Source: Epiperipatus broadwayi (taxonomy: Eukaryota; Onychophora; Udeonychophora; Euonychophora; Peripatidae). From it: a stretch of 64,000 bases of DNA. The DNA is taken from NCBI GenBank assembly GCA_028023455.1, contig JAQFVV010006353.1:744001-808000 (forward strand), written 5' to 3'. The notes under the pieces were generated by a model. That model saw only the letters and a program-made list of their open reading frames with translations, had not been told where the DNA came from and did not search any database. The number at the start of each line of letters is the position of its first letter. The first letter of the stretch is position 1. Both the position numbers and the translations under genes were made by a program. Shown piece by piece: positions 1-11,964 of the stretch.

Positions 1-768
1 CATGATATTACATCATAGTTTAAATTGTAAATAATGAGAAAAACTAATATTTTGACTAATTACTTTAATTCTCATCAGAATATTATCTAATATTCACTTA
101 CATAATTAATTTATTTTCTTTTTAGACGATTGTAAATGTGTTAAATTCGGTTTTTATATGCATATTTCTTTTTGCCACCGACTTTAAACAGTGCCGGACT
201 AATACACAAGTACCAAAATATACATTTTCTTCAGCTTTCGCAAAAAATGCTTGGGATACAAAATTATCATTACAGCAATTCACAAATCATCTACCCCAAA
301 CAGTTGTATAAATAAATTGGCCATTAAAGCCCACTTTTTTTGTAGCGATGCAATCTATTCCTTTGATTGTTTGTTCGGGAAATTGACTTGTGATTTATCC
401 TAATAACATTTTCACATCCGATGTTTTTATTGATGAGAGTTGAAGAAAATTTATTTTCCCGTGTATTTATATGAATGAAAACATTTCTTTAAAAAATATA
501 CATATATATATTTTATTTAATTTATTATTATTATTTTTAATCTCTGCATATTTCTTTAACAACAACTTCATATCTTTTACTATATTTTCAAAAAATACCA
601 TACCTTCAAGAACTTCTGTATTAGGTGTTTTGGTTCCTATTATGGGAAACCTTATATCTATTCCCACTTTCTGCCAATCTCTTATAAACAAAATAGGTAA
701 TAAAGATAATAAATGGTCATTTTAAGTTTAGATTGCGTGTTTAACTTCTATAATTGGTATTTTATAAA
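1..768. other. AT-rich unannotated stretch
   Basis: I see no gene or recognisable repeat here. On the minus strand, 724 down to 467 is open for about 80 codons without a convincing start. It is preceded by a pyrimidine-rich stretch ending in TTTATAAG, which could be a splice acceptor. I do not recognise the peptide, and reading it as a host exon would be a guess. Confidence 0.4.
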
Positions 769-3700
769 AATTAACTGAAAGGAGACCCTTTGATTCCTCT
801 TGGAGGACTTAAAGGAACCAAGCAGGGCAAATTCCTAAGATCCACTTTATATGTTCTTGTCGTTGCAGCTGTTATTACTGTGTGATTATTCATATAGTAT
901 ATGAACATGGATGGGCTGCTCACCAACACGCATTATCCAGTGTGGTGGGTTTATTGGCTGTTTGCCTCTGAGTTTAAGAGCAAGAAACACCATGGTCATT
1001 CTTCTCAGTTGCCTGATAAGGCAGAATGAATGTTTGTGTAAATGATAAATATTTTCTAATACATATATATAATTATGACACAAAAATAAATCATGGCCCT
1101 TATTCCCAGGAGGCTGTAAAGTCACCAACCAAGATTGTTGGTGGCGGAGGGTGCTAAGAATCCCCTGATTGCGGACCCAGGCTGCTATTTGATGATGACT
1201 TTTTATTTAGGTACTTACAACTGCAGATCACTTTCAAGTGAAGGAAGATTGCAAGAACTGTCTTATATTAAATAGGACATTATTGGACTTTGTGAAGTTA
1301 GAAGAAAAGGTGAAGAGACAATTGATTTAAAAAATGGACATATACTCTATTATAATAAAGGCACAAACATTGGAAATACAAGTGGAGTAGGATTCATTAT
1401 AAATAAAAAGTGGAAGAACAACATTGTGTAGATTGATGGTATATCAGACAGAGTGGCAAGATTAGTTATACAACTTAATAGCAGATACCAAATGCAGATA
1501 ATTCAGGTTTATGACCCAACAAGTTCTCATAGTGATGAAGTAGTAGAAGATTTTTATATAGATATACAAAGGGCTTTTGATCAGAGTAAACAACATTTTA
1601 AAATTGTTATGGGAGACTTTATTGCTAAAATTGGTAAACAAATGAAAGATGAAAGTGCTATAGATAATTTTGGTTATGGTAATAGAAATGAGAGAGGACA
1701 TAGACTAGTGGAGTTTGCTGAAAAAGGAAAACTTTACATTATGAATTCTTTTTTTGAGAAATATGTTAAAAGGAAATGGACATGGAAGCATCCCAATGAA
1801 GGTATAGTAGAATTGGATTATATTTTGACTAACAGAAAATACATATTTCAAGATTGTAATGTTTTTAATAAATTTAACACAGGAAGTGATCATCGATTAG
1901 TAAGACGTAAGATTCATGTTAATGCAAAACTAGAGAGACAAAAATTATTAAGAAAAATAATTTTTACAGTTGATATTCCTAATCTTCAGAAACATTCTAA
2001 TGAATTTAAATTAGAACTTACAAATCGGTTTCAAGTATTAGTAGATTTTGAACATGATTCAGATTTGAATGAAATTAATATGAAAATAACTGATACACTT
2101 TTAAAAACTGCAACAAAGATAGCTGGTAGAAAAAAGTAGCAATTGACCAATAAAATTTCTATTGAGACTAGAGAATTTATGAAGAAAAGAAGGAATATGA
2201 AGATATACAAAAATGATGCACTAAAAAGGATTGAATATCTCAAATTTTGTAAAATGGTACAGAAAAGAGTTGAAAATGATATAAGAAAGTAGTATAACTG
2301 TGAACTAGCAAGGAAAGCTGTAGAAGAAAAGTCTCAAAAATGTAAAACAACATTTTGTGATATTGGTAGGAAATTTATAGCTGCAATAAGAAAAAAGATG
2401 GAATTATTACTAAAAAGAGATGATATCATGAAATGGGTAGAAGACTTATCAAGAATTGTATAGTAACCTCCTATATCTATTACATCTTCCGAACTGCCCA
2501 GAATTTTAAATGAAGTGAGACATGTAATTAAATGTATGAAGAAAGGAAATGCTCCAGGTAATGATGGAATTATAATTGATATATTAAAAGAAGCAGGTGA
2601 AGAAATAGAATTTTTTTTTAGCAAAGTTATATACCAAATGTCTAAATGATAAAGATATACCAGATGATTGGAAGAATGCAGTAATAATATTAATATTTAA
2701 AAAAGGTGATAAAGAAGATATTAGAAATTACAGACATCAGTTTTATATAAAAAATTTACCAAGATAATTACAACTCATCTACAGAAAACATTGGATTTCC
2801 ACCAACCAAGAGAACAAGCTGGATTTAAAAGTGGTTTTAGTACAGTAGATCATATCCAGGTATTGAGAGAAGTTATAGAAAGGACAAATGAATATGAGTT
2901 GCCATTATGTTTTGGATTTGTAGATTATGAAAAGGCATTTGATTCTATAAACATTTCTTCAGTAATTAAAGCATTGGATCATCAAGGTGTAGATCCAGGT
3001 TATTGTCATATTTTAAAGAATATTTATAAAAATGCAACAACAACAATTAGATTACATAATGATACTGGGAAAGTCAACATTGAGAAAGGTGTAAGACAAG
3101 GTGACTCCATATCTCCAAAACTTTTTACAGCAGTGCTGCAAGAAGTATTTTGTGGATTAAAATGGGAAACTAAAGGAGTGAAAGTAAGTGGAGATTATTT
3201 AAGTCATTTAGATTTCGCAGATGATGTAGTTGTTTTTGCAAATAATGCTTCAGACTGCAGGAAATGTTTCAGGAGTTATCAGATGAAAGTAGGACTAAAG
3301 ATAAATGTTAAAAAGACAAATAATGTTTAATCGATTTGCTCAAAATATGAAAATAAAGATTGATTATGATGAATTAGAAGAAGTTAACAGTTACAAATAC
3401 CTTGGTCACATTATTAATACAGATGGAAACATAATGGAGGAAATTAATCATAGAATTTAAACTTGGTTGGAGTGCTTTTGGTAGAAATAACTTGATAGTA
3501 AAAGGAAATATGCCTATGTGTTTGAAAAGGAAGGTTTTTAACAAATGTGTTTTACCAGTTCTTACTTATGGATCTGAGACTTGGACACTTAATAGAAGAG
3601 CAATACAGAGACTTCAGACCACTCAAAGAAGTATGGAGAGATGTATGTTGGGAGTAACAAGAAGAGATCAAAAATGCAATGTATGGGTAAGAGAACAAGC

Positions 3701-3963
3701 AGGTGTTACTGACCTCATTGAAAAAATTAAAAGATTGAAGTGGAGTTGGGCTGGACATATTGCTAGAAGAAATGATAATAGATTGACAATTGAAATTTTA
3801 AACTGGATTCCAAGAGATTGTAAGAGACCACATGTGAGATGAATGGATGAAATAAAGTGTGCAGGGGTGATGTGGAGAAGAGAAGCTAAAGACCCGAGAA
3901 AATGGATTAAACTTGGAGAGACCTTCATCCTGCAGTGGATTGATAATGGTTGATGACGATGAC
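769..3963 (+). pseudogene. RTE-type non-LTR retrotransposon, decayed copy A
   Basis: This is a nearly full-length but dead copy of the element that is intact on the minus strand at 22812-26109. Homology starts in the 5' UTR (about 769) and ends at the terminal codons and TGATGACGATGA tail (about 3963). The best open piece, 1453-2139, encodes the middle of the APE endonuclease; its GDFNA motif reads GDFIA, and GSDHR is kept. A second piece, 2791-3330, encodes reverse transcriptase with FVDYEKAFDS, GVRQGDSISP and FADD. A third, 3492-3842, covers the C-terminal part with YGSETW and WAGHIARR. Stops and frameshifts separate them; for example, TAG ends the first piece at 2137-2139. A deletion near 2735 removed sequence between two short repeats. 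It cannot encode a working protein. Clade assignment rests on the motifs and the TGA-type tail. Confidence 0.9.
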
Positions 3964-5488
3964 CTCCTATATCTATTACATCTTTTGAATTGCCCAGAGT
4001 TTTAAATGAAGAAGTGAAACATGCAATTAAAAATATGAAGAAAGGAAAGGCTCCAGGTAATGATGGAAATAGAATTTTTTTTTTAGCAAAGTTATATACC
4101 AAACGTCTAAATGATAAAGATGTACCAGATGATTGGAAGAATGCAGAAATAATATTTTAAAAAGGTGATAAAAAGATATTAGAAATTACAGACCTATCAG
4201 CCTTTTATCAGTTTTATACAAACTTTTTACCAAGATAATTACAACTCGTCTACAGAGACCTATCCTTTTATCAGTTTTATACAAAATTTTTACCAAGATA
4301 ATTACAACTCGTCTACAGAGAACATTGGATTTCCACCAACCAAGAGAACAAGCTGGATTTAAAAGTGGTTTTAGTACAGTAGATCATATCCAGGTATTGA
4401 GAGAAGTTATAGAAAGGACAAATGAATATGAGTTGCCATTGTTTTGGATTTGTAGATTATGAAAAGGCATTTGATTCTATAAACATTTCTTCAGTGATTA
4501 AAGCATTGGATCATCAAGGTATAGATCCAGGGTATTGTTATATTTTAAAGAATATTTATAAAAATGCAACAGCAACAATTAGATTACTTAATAATACAGG
4601 GAAAGTCAACATTGAGAAGGGTGTAAGACAAGATGACTCCATATCTCCAAAACTTTTTATAGCAGTGTTGCAAGAAGTATTTTGTGGGTTAAAATGGGAA
4701 ACTAAAGGAGTGAAAGTAAATGGAGATTATTTAAGTCATTTAGATTTTGCAGACAATGTAGTTGTTTTTGCAAGTAATGCTTTAGAGCTGCAGGAGATAT
4801 CAGATGAAAGTAGGACTAAAGATAAATGTTAAAAAGACAAGTAATGTTTAATTGATTTTCTCAAAATATGAAAATAAAGATTGATTATGATGAATTAGAA
4901 AAAGTTAATAGCTACAAATACCTCGGTCGAATTATTAATACAGATGGAAACATAATGGATGAAATTAATCATAGAATTAAACTTTGAGTGCTTTTGGTAG
5001 AAATAACTTGATACTAAAAGGAAATATGCCTATGTGTTTGAAAAGGAAGGTTTTTAATAAATGTGTTTTACCGATTCTTACTTATGGATCAGAGACTTGG
5101 ACACTTAATAGAAGAGCAATACAGAGACTTCAGACCACTCAAAGAAGTATGGAGAGATGCATGTTGTAACAAGAAGAGATCGAAAACACAATGTATGAGT
5201 AAGAGAACAAACAGGTGTTACTGACCTCATTGAAAAAATTAAAAGATTGCAATGGAGTTGGGCTGAACATATTGCTAGAAGAGATGATGATAGATAGACA
5301 ATTGAAATCTTAAACTGGATTCCAAGAGATTGTGAAAGACCCAGAAAGAGACCACATGTGAGATGGATGGATGAAATAAGAAAGTGTGCAGGGGTGATGT
5401 GGAGAAGAAAAGCTAAAGATCAAAGAAGATGGATTAAACTTGGAGAGACCTTCATCCTGCAGTGGATTGATAATGGTTGATGATTGTG
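3964..5488 (+). pseudogene. RTE-type retrotransposon 3' copy C, head-to-tail with copy A
   Basis: Immediately after the tail of copy A, RTE sequence restarts in the linker just before the reverse transcriptase (CCTCCTATATC...) and runs to a second 3' end (GATAATGGTTGATG). Open pieces include 4422-4832 (RT with FVDYEKAFDS; GVRQGDS mutated to GVRQDDS and FADD to FADN) and 4984-5169 (YGSETW region). Both RT changes hit catalytic-site motifs, so it is dead. The junction without intervening host DNA suggests either a second 5'-truncated insertion into the tail of copy A or a tandem duplication of the 3' half. Confidence 0.88.
4191..4319 (+). repeat. Tandem duplication, 63-66 bp x2, inside copy C
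   Basis: The unit beginning GACCTATC and ending CGTCTACAGA occurs at 4191-4256 and again at 4257-4319, with few differences. The undisturbed element at 22.8-26.1 kb has it once, so this is a local duplication after insertion. Confidence 0.9.
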
Positions 5489-5490
5489 AT

Positions 5491-6400
5491 ATTATTAAGA
5501 CTGCTCGACAATTTATTTCTATCTATTTTATCATAAATCTTTTCTCTATTTTTATCAACTGAAAAATAATGAAACAAATTACCGTCTCTTCTAATATCTT
5601 TTATTCAAGTCCTTTTCCTATACATTAATATGTAAAAATGCTGCTTCTGGTTTTGCCTAATTAAAGATCTAAAATATGTTTTATTTACATAATCTACTTC
5701 TAATGTCCATTCATGTGAAATCTCATTTGTAATTTTATTAAATATTTCTCTTAAATCGATAACCTTATTGCCTAATCTTCTTGCTTATCCTTTTTTTAAA
5801 ATCCCACCTATTGTTCTATTCATTCCATTATTCATATTTTTTTGAATCGAGGTTCTTTAATTAAACGGCATTCACTTATTAATTTCCATCACCCAAGTGC
5901 TAATTACAAACTCGATGAATTTTTTTTTTTTAAGTTCTTCCATATATTATCATATTCTTTTCCCTTCATATTTAACAATTGAGCAGGTTTTTCTTTCTCC
6001 TTTTTATTATATACAAAAATTGTTATAACTCTCAATTCTTCCTATCTTGAATTCGTTGGTCAAGTTCACTTTTTCCATCTTACTTCTATTTTTTTGTTAT
6101 TGTTGTTTAATAATTAATTATACTAGCTAGACGTTAACATCCATTTCTAATGGATTTTTAATAGTTTAGTCTCTATGTGCTCCTTCCTTTTTTATATTCA
6201 TACTTTTTAAAATATTTTAATTATCTTTTTAGTCCTACTAATTCTAAATAACCATTCCTTTGTATTCATCTGTATTATAAATAGTCTATTCTTCATAAAT
6301 GGAAATTCGCAATTTTTCATAATTCTTTCCAAGGTATTAGTAAATCTCTTCCGTTTAGAATTGTGTGATTATAATAAACACAAGCTCATAAAATATTTAT
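5491..6400 (-). pseudogene. Decayed coding-like sequence, unrecognised, minus strand
   Basis: Read on the minus strand this stretch is rich in Lys, Ile, Asn and Glu codons and gives broken peptides such as ARRLGNKVIDLREIFNKI and RSLIRQNQKQHFYI, interrupted by stops and frameshifts. The look is that of an old retroelement ORF, possibly part of the LINE whose endonuclease lies at 7010-7443, with the LTR at 6455-7001 inserted between. I could not assign a domain. Confidence 0.3.
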
Positions 6401-6454
6401 TAATTTAAACAAATATACAAATGCGTATTTAGTTATATAAAACTGTTATACCTT

Positions 6455-7001
6455 CGACTGATACCTTTGGCTTGCTATAGGGTTTAATTGCCATGCAACT
6501 AATTCTGTAAGGTATTTCAGGAATCTTCCTAAGTTAATCTACCACTTCCAGCTGTACTGTGACCACTTGCATCATGAGTATACATGATGACACTTCCAGG
6601 TGTTCTGTGATAGCTTGCCTCATGTCTGGTACAATGGCACTTATAGCCGTACCATGACAACTTGCCTTATATCTGATTTAGGTTTTAGCAGCTTGCAGTT
6701 ATAAAGTGAACCTACCTCAATACTTTAACCATCTAGTGGAGACAACATATGTACTGCCGTTCAGGTCTGACAGTAAATTGTCTGACTTTACCTCCACCTA
6801 AATTGACTATTAATAGTTTGATCCCTTTCCCTAATAGAAACAATCGGATTCATTGAGCATCATCACCCATTGGCCTGGTACTGTTATTGGATGAATGCTA
6901 ACCACATATCTATTGGTCCATGGCGATGGTTTCTCATTCTGATCAAGATAAGATGGAATCTGGATTAATCCATTAGTTGAAGGTAAATTGAGATATAACA
7001 A
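6455..7001 (-). mobile_element. Solo LTR of the Gypsy-type element, minus strand
   Basis: On the minus strand it begins TGTTATATCTC at about 7001 and matches, with indels, the LTR at 28900-29477 (minus) and the LTR-like block at 11965-12450 (plus). Shared landmarks are the CAACTAATGG block, ATCTTATCTTGATC and the CAATGGGTGATGATG block. Short subrepeats around TTGCCTCATG recur inside it. No coding region of the element is attached, so it is best read as a solo LTR. The far end is uncertain by tens of bases. Confidence 0.6.
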
Positions 7002-7009
7002 GAATTATT

Positions 7010-7443
7010 CCTTATTTCTCACCCCTATTGACTCTTCTATAAAATTCTGCACCCAAGCTTTCAGATAGTTGTAATTCAATCAACATAAAATTATGATCTC
7101 AACTATACCGTTTTTCTTTATCTTCAAACATTTTAATTCTTTTTATTTCCCCTATATTCTTTCTATCAACCAATACATAATAATGTACTTCAAATTTAGT
7201 CTCAATCACACAGTCTCTACTAATATGAATCCAACTCACACATTTTTTATAACTTTTATTAATATTCTTAATAATTCTTTTTTTTTCTTCCTGCCCTCAC
7301 TCCTATTCATATCCTCCTACTCACATTTATGTAGATATTTATGTTTACTCATCACAAATGCATCTCTACAATTGCTAATATTTAACCTAACTTTTTCATT
7401 TTATCTTTACCCCTTATATATTTTTGAAATTACTTTAAATTAA
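7010..7443 (-). pseudogene. LINE endonuclease fragment, minus strand
   Basis: The minus strand encodes broken peptide ending in a DHNFMLIELQL motif, the His-containing end of an APE endonuclease (SDH motif). The same motif and preceding VSDNKERVC-like context occur in the LINE at 15385-16888 (NDHNFFKIE). The plus strand is open across most of this stretch, but that frame is only the reverse of Lys/Asn-rich code and is Phe-rich without meaning. The LTR at 6455-7001 lies directly downstream, probably inserted into this copy. Confidence 0.5.
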
Positions 7444-7679
7444 GACTTTTGTTCATCTATATCAAGGTTATCCAATCTTGAATAATCCTAGGATCAGATA
7501 AAAATAAAAACTATCTAAGGGCTGCATTCAAAATGATGACTATACTCATAAATCAAATGTCATCATTATGATGTATTAATTAAAATTACAGTTTAGTCAC
7601 TAGTAGAAAACTACAGTACATAAAATATCTAAAATACAAGGAACTAAATCCTTTATGTTGCTTTTGCAAATTAAAAATA

Positions 7680-8072
7680 AATATATAGAATAAAATATCT
7701 TCACATAACAACAAAATAATATATGACAAAAGCTGTAATATAATCACATAATCATAACATATAAAAGCTCTTTTCGGCAATCTTTAATTCTTGCCCTTTT
7801 CAGTATGTCTTGGTTAATTACAAAAAACAACCTATATTGCATACATAGCAACATCTACTAGCTTGTGTTAATTTTTATATAGAGCCAGTAGATGTCGCTA
7901 TGTGTGCAATATAGATTGTTTTTTGTAGTTAACCGAGTCATATAGAAAAGGGCAAAAATTAAAGATTTCCGAAAAGAGCTTTTACATGTTATGATTATGT
8001 GATTATATTACAGCTATTGTCATATATTATTTTGTTGTTATATAGATATTTTATTCTATATAATATATAGAA
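7680..8072. repeat. Long hairpin built from a PLE 3' tail
   Basis: Two arms of about 180 bp (about 7691-7855 and 7886-8061) are inverted copies with a spacer of roughly 25-30 bp. The arms share GAAAAGGGCAAAAA, a (T)TCCGAAAAGAGCTTTTA block and TAGATGTCGCTATG with the tail of the PLE at 39300-40640. The 11-bp word AATATATAGAA stands at 7680-7690 and 8062-8072 and may be a target-site duplication, although it is AT-rich. Minus-strand frame 7586-7780 is not a gene. Confidence 0.75.
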
Positions 8073-8689
8073 GTCTATCTGGAAATTTTCCTGGGGTCTT
8101 GTAGTTATTTAGTTTACGTTAAAAAAAAAATTCATAAGTGAACATGTGACATAACATATTGCTTATTATTTATTTTGATGTATTCATTTAATAAATTCGT
8201 AAAAAAGAATTTTAAAAAGATTTTATCTAATGTTAGATTTTTTCGTTCCTTCTCATCTTTTTGTATATTTTAGCATTTTGGAATAATATTTCACACCACT
8301 AGTTAGCAAAAATTTAAATATTTTTTATACATAACCATGCAATAAATAATATCTATATGCATACTTTTTTTTGTTTACCCATTACTTTGTCGAAATTTAT
8401 ATTAAATCGTATTTTTCTTATTTTTATTAAACTATTCTTTCAACACTCCCGAATCTAATGTTTGCTTATCATATTAACCAAATGATAGTATTTAGTGACT
8501 TATTGTATAACAGCTACATTTCAAAATTTTCATCATGTAATATTTGTGTGCGCATATATATACTTATATAGATTTATATGAGAAAAAATATATAGTGCAA
8601 ATTTCAACTTAAGATCATGAATTAAGTAAGATTTCATGCGTTTACACTATAACAGGTGGAGAATGCATGAAAATAAAAATGATAATAAC
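8073..8689. other. AT-rich unannotated stretch
   Basis: I see no gene, tRNA, or repeat with a partner elsewhere in the window. Confidence 0.4.
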
Positions 8690-8925
8690 AAATACATAAT
8701 TCACATGATCACCATCTCTATACTAGCACATAATTGTTGTAAACAAAGGCAAAACTCTTCATACAGTAGTGCCACCCTGTGCCAAATAGAGTAATCAATG
8801 GATGCCAGAAGGCTTGTGCATAAAATCCCTATCTAGTGCCTACTTCTGGCATCCATTAATTACCTTGTTTGGCACAGGGTGGCATTACTGTATGGAGAGT
8901 TTTGCCTTTGTTTAAATACATAATT
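8690..8925 (+). mobile_element. Palindromic SINE (family 1), copy a, with exact 12-bp TSD
   Basis: AAATACATAATT occurs at 8690-8701 and 8914-8925, flanking 212 bp. The insert begins CACATGATCACC, then reads ...GGCAAAACTCTTCATACAG... and returns as its inverted copy ...CTGTATGGAGAGTTTTGCC before ending TTTGTTT. Arms are about 75-80 bp. Only the leader and tail end of the SINE are present; the tRNA-like head seen in the copy at 27650-28257 is missing. The clean duplication shows that the whole hairpin moved as one unit. Confidence 0.88.
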
Positions 8926-9049
8926 GCTATATATACTTTGTAAAATTTAAAACATATAATGACAAGATAATTAAACTAATCATTGCCTGATCACTATAAG
9001 GTCCACAATTGTAAAATCATATCTTCATTGAATTTGGCATGTGAAACGA

Positions 9050-11690
9050 ATGAACAACATAAAACTTCCTACCAAAAAGTTTTATAGTGAACTTGAGTAT
9101 GGTTTGTTGGGAGAGATAGACCCATCTACGGTATAAAAATTATTTTAAAGATTTTGTAAAGAAGCATGGTATTGGCTGTTTCCGTTGGGAAGATGTGGCC
9201 AAAAATAGAATGGAGCTACAATTAGACATGATGTTGAAATATTTGAAAGAAAAGTTGGCTGCTCAAGAAATTAAAGGACAGCATTACAGATCTATATTTG
9301 AAAACCTTTTGTAAAACGTATTGCCTGATACTGTTGGCTTGGTATTAAAAAAAAATGGCAGCTAACATTATTAGCATCTCAAATCAGACATGAAGAGTCA
9401 AAAAAAATTTTTTTCCTCACAGCAGAAAGATAAAAAAAAATCAAAATGGCTAAAATTGGCTCATTAGAAGAATTCGATCTGGCTTATCCTGATCCTGAGC
9501 ACAGGCAAAACTCTCCATACAGTAGTGCCACTCAGTGCAAGCCAGAGTAGTAAATGGATGCAAGAAAGTTGTGCATAAAATCCCTATCTCAAATATCCCC
9601 AGACCAGTTTCTAGCTTGTGGCTTTCATCAGTGACGAGCCCTGGATCTGAGAGTACTGCACTTAGATCTTAGGATCTAATGCAGCTGTCTAGCAGCCATC
9701 TTTTACCTTATTAGCTAACTATAAAGCCTTGGTCCCAAATGAAAACACAATAATGTTTTCAATTCAAGCTCATTATCTTGTATAGTTGGATATACATATT
9801 GCACTGAATGGCACCATTGTATGGAGAGTTTTGCCTCTTTGTAAATAGCTTGTGAATGAATAAAGAATGGTGATCATGTGGTGTTTAATGGTTTATGCAG
9901 TTTTAAAGACTTCCTCATTGAAGTCTTCAGAAATCATTTGATTTGTGGAATGAAAGTCCCAAACCAAGGGATAAATTGTTAATGGACCCTAATATATTTG
10001 ATTCAACTGTTTCTCAGATGACTCTAGGTGACTCCACAGTGATTCATCCTGCTCCATTAAATAGAAATCCCAGCATTAAAGCCATGAGTCAGAGAGTTGG
10101 ATCGTTTAAAGATTTTTATAATTAGAATGAATTTATGGGAATTATTATTGTTAATACTATTATTAAATTTTGTTACAGATGTGACAAAGCAAAACACACA
10201 CACCAAATGTCCGTGCTGGTATACAGTGTGCAGATATTGCAAGTGTGCCAGTCACACAGAAGCTGCTTGTTTTAGAAAAAAGGATGCTCAAGAAAGAACA
10301 GACAAATCCATTCCAAAAGGCTAGAAGTACGATTTAAAACCAAATAAAATCAAGAATACCTGCATAAATAATGAGAAATGTTGATTTATTTTTCAAATGA
10401 AAATATTAATAATGGAATGGGATACTGGTCCTGCAGTGTCCATTGTATCTAAAAAGATGTGGGCTATCATTAATAGGAAAAATAAGCATTAACTGCAACC
10501 TAGCAGCAAAACAATCGCTGACAATCAAGGCAATCAAATATCACTCTTGGGTCAAACAAGAAGTAAAGTTGCTATGCCTAGTATAACTGTTTGCCTGTCT
10601 TTGGTTGTTTCATCAGCTGAATGTAGTAGTTTATTAGACTGTGACTGGTTTGATCACTTAGGATACACAGAATCACCTCACAAATGTAAGTAAATTGGAA
10701 AGTGTTTACTCTGAAATGTTGGGTATGTACTTAGGACAAGGTCCATTTTCCAATAAATAAAGATATAAAACCAATAAGTTGTCATTATAGACTACTGTCT
10801 TAAGACCTAAAGTGGAAGCTGAGCTTGATAGGTGGCAGGTTGCAGAAATCATTGAATCCATAACCTCAGAATGAACTACCCCAGTTGTCCCAATCATCAA
10901 AGAGAATGGTGATACCCAGATCTGTGGTGATTGTTAATGTCCAATCAGAAAGCACTGGCACTTGATAATTATCCACAATTATCAGTTCAACAGATTCCGT
11001 CAGCCATGTCAGAATTTTTTTTACAAAAAACCAATACGTATACTGGCAGCTACCAGTTGATAAACAGGTTGCAAGAGCGTTGTCAATAATCACTCGCAAA
11101 TGAATCTGGTGCCTTTCGGAATATCAGTCACCCCAGCATTATTTCTGAGGTTTATTGCCCAACTTGCTGTTGGACTACCTAGTGTACCCTCTTATTTTAA
11201 CATTTTTTTTCATTGGTGATCAAAACTCCCAAATAACTCTGTGTTCCCACTAAAAAATTTCTAGACAGATTTAAGGCCTCGGGCATTATTTTCCTAGACA
11301 AATGCATTTTTGTGGCTAAAGAATTTGAATTTCTGGGATATAAAATAGATCCAGGGGCCATTCATCTGACATATAAAAAGGTCGTAGAAATTAAAGAGGC
11401 AAAGACTCGTGTGAACAAAAAACTCATCATTTTTGAGCCCCATCATTTATTTTGTCAGCCTTTTACATCATAAAACAGGCCATGGAAACACTGTAAAGAC
11501 TTTTGGACAAAAATACAGTCGGGACTTGAGACAGTAAACATGATAATGCTTTCAAAAGTGAAAGACATGACATCAGACTCGGTATTATTAGACCCTTTCA
11601 CCTTGAAAGAGTGCTGGTACTAACTTGCAATATCTCATTAGCTCACCTGTGGGAATAGGTGATGTGTTGTCTCAGGCAAAAAATAATAAT
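9050..11690 (+). pseudogene. Ty3/Gypsy retrotransposon gag-pol, decayed copy 1
   Basis: Read in order on the plus strand: gag from ATG at 9050; a gag C-terminal piece at 9943-10125 (KPRDKLLMDPNIFDS...); a zinc knuckle at about 10219-10272 with CRYCKCASHTEAAC, i.e. C-x2-C-x4-H-x4-C; a protease with DTGPAVSIVSKKMW near 10421; then reverse transcriptase starting LKPKVEAELDRWQVAEIIES and VPFGISVTPALFLRFIAQL. It runs into an RNase H-like GIGDVLSQ near 11650, where similarity stops. Many stops and shifts break it; the integrase is absent. A palindromic SINE is inserted at 9504-9895. The order gag-PR-RT-RH and the RT motifs place it in Gypsy, close to the Mag/K02A2.6-like group by memory of that family. 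An LTR-like block follows at 11965. Confidence 0.85.
9504..9895. mobile_element. Palindromic SINE (family 1), copy b, inside the Gypsy gag
   Basis: Begins ACAGGCAAAACTCTCC and returns as GGAGAGTTTTGCC near 9824, then continues into the leader GGTGATCATGTGGTG. Between the arms are the CTAGCTTGTGGCTTTCATCA and GATCTTAGGATCTAATGC blocks of the SINE tail. It separates gag sequence ending FDLAYPDPE from sequence resuming at about 9930. I found no clear target duplication. Confidence 0.75.
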
Positions 11691-11964
11691 AAAACATTTT
11701 TTTTCATCTTCTAAATCTTAAATAAAATCATAAGGTGGAAAACGTAACTTCCGATAAATCACCTCTGATTTCTAAAGAATAATTTAAACTTGTTGCTAAC
11801 ACCTAGTTTCTTATATCATATACAATCTATTCACTAGATAAAAAAAAGTGGATAATAGTTGAAAGGTTATTTAAATAAATTTTTAGGATTTTAATTTGTG
11901 GATTATCATAATAATGTTTTCAGTTCCATGCTTTTATTTGTAATGGCTGAAGAACATTTATTTT

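Noticed and set aside
7093-7443. 116-residue plus-strand frame rich in Phe and Ser
   Set aside because: It is antisense to a decayed LINE endonuclease; composition is what reversed Lys/Asn/Glu codons give.
8702-8913. CRISPR-like or bacterial repeat arrays among the many short repeats
   Set aside because: Repeats are dispersed, palindromic and flanked by target duplications; no regular spacers and the DNA is animal-type.
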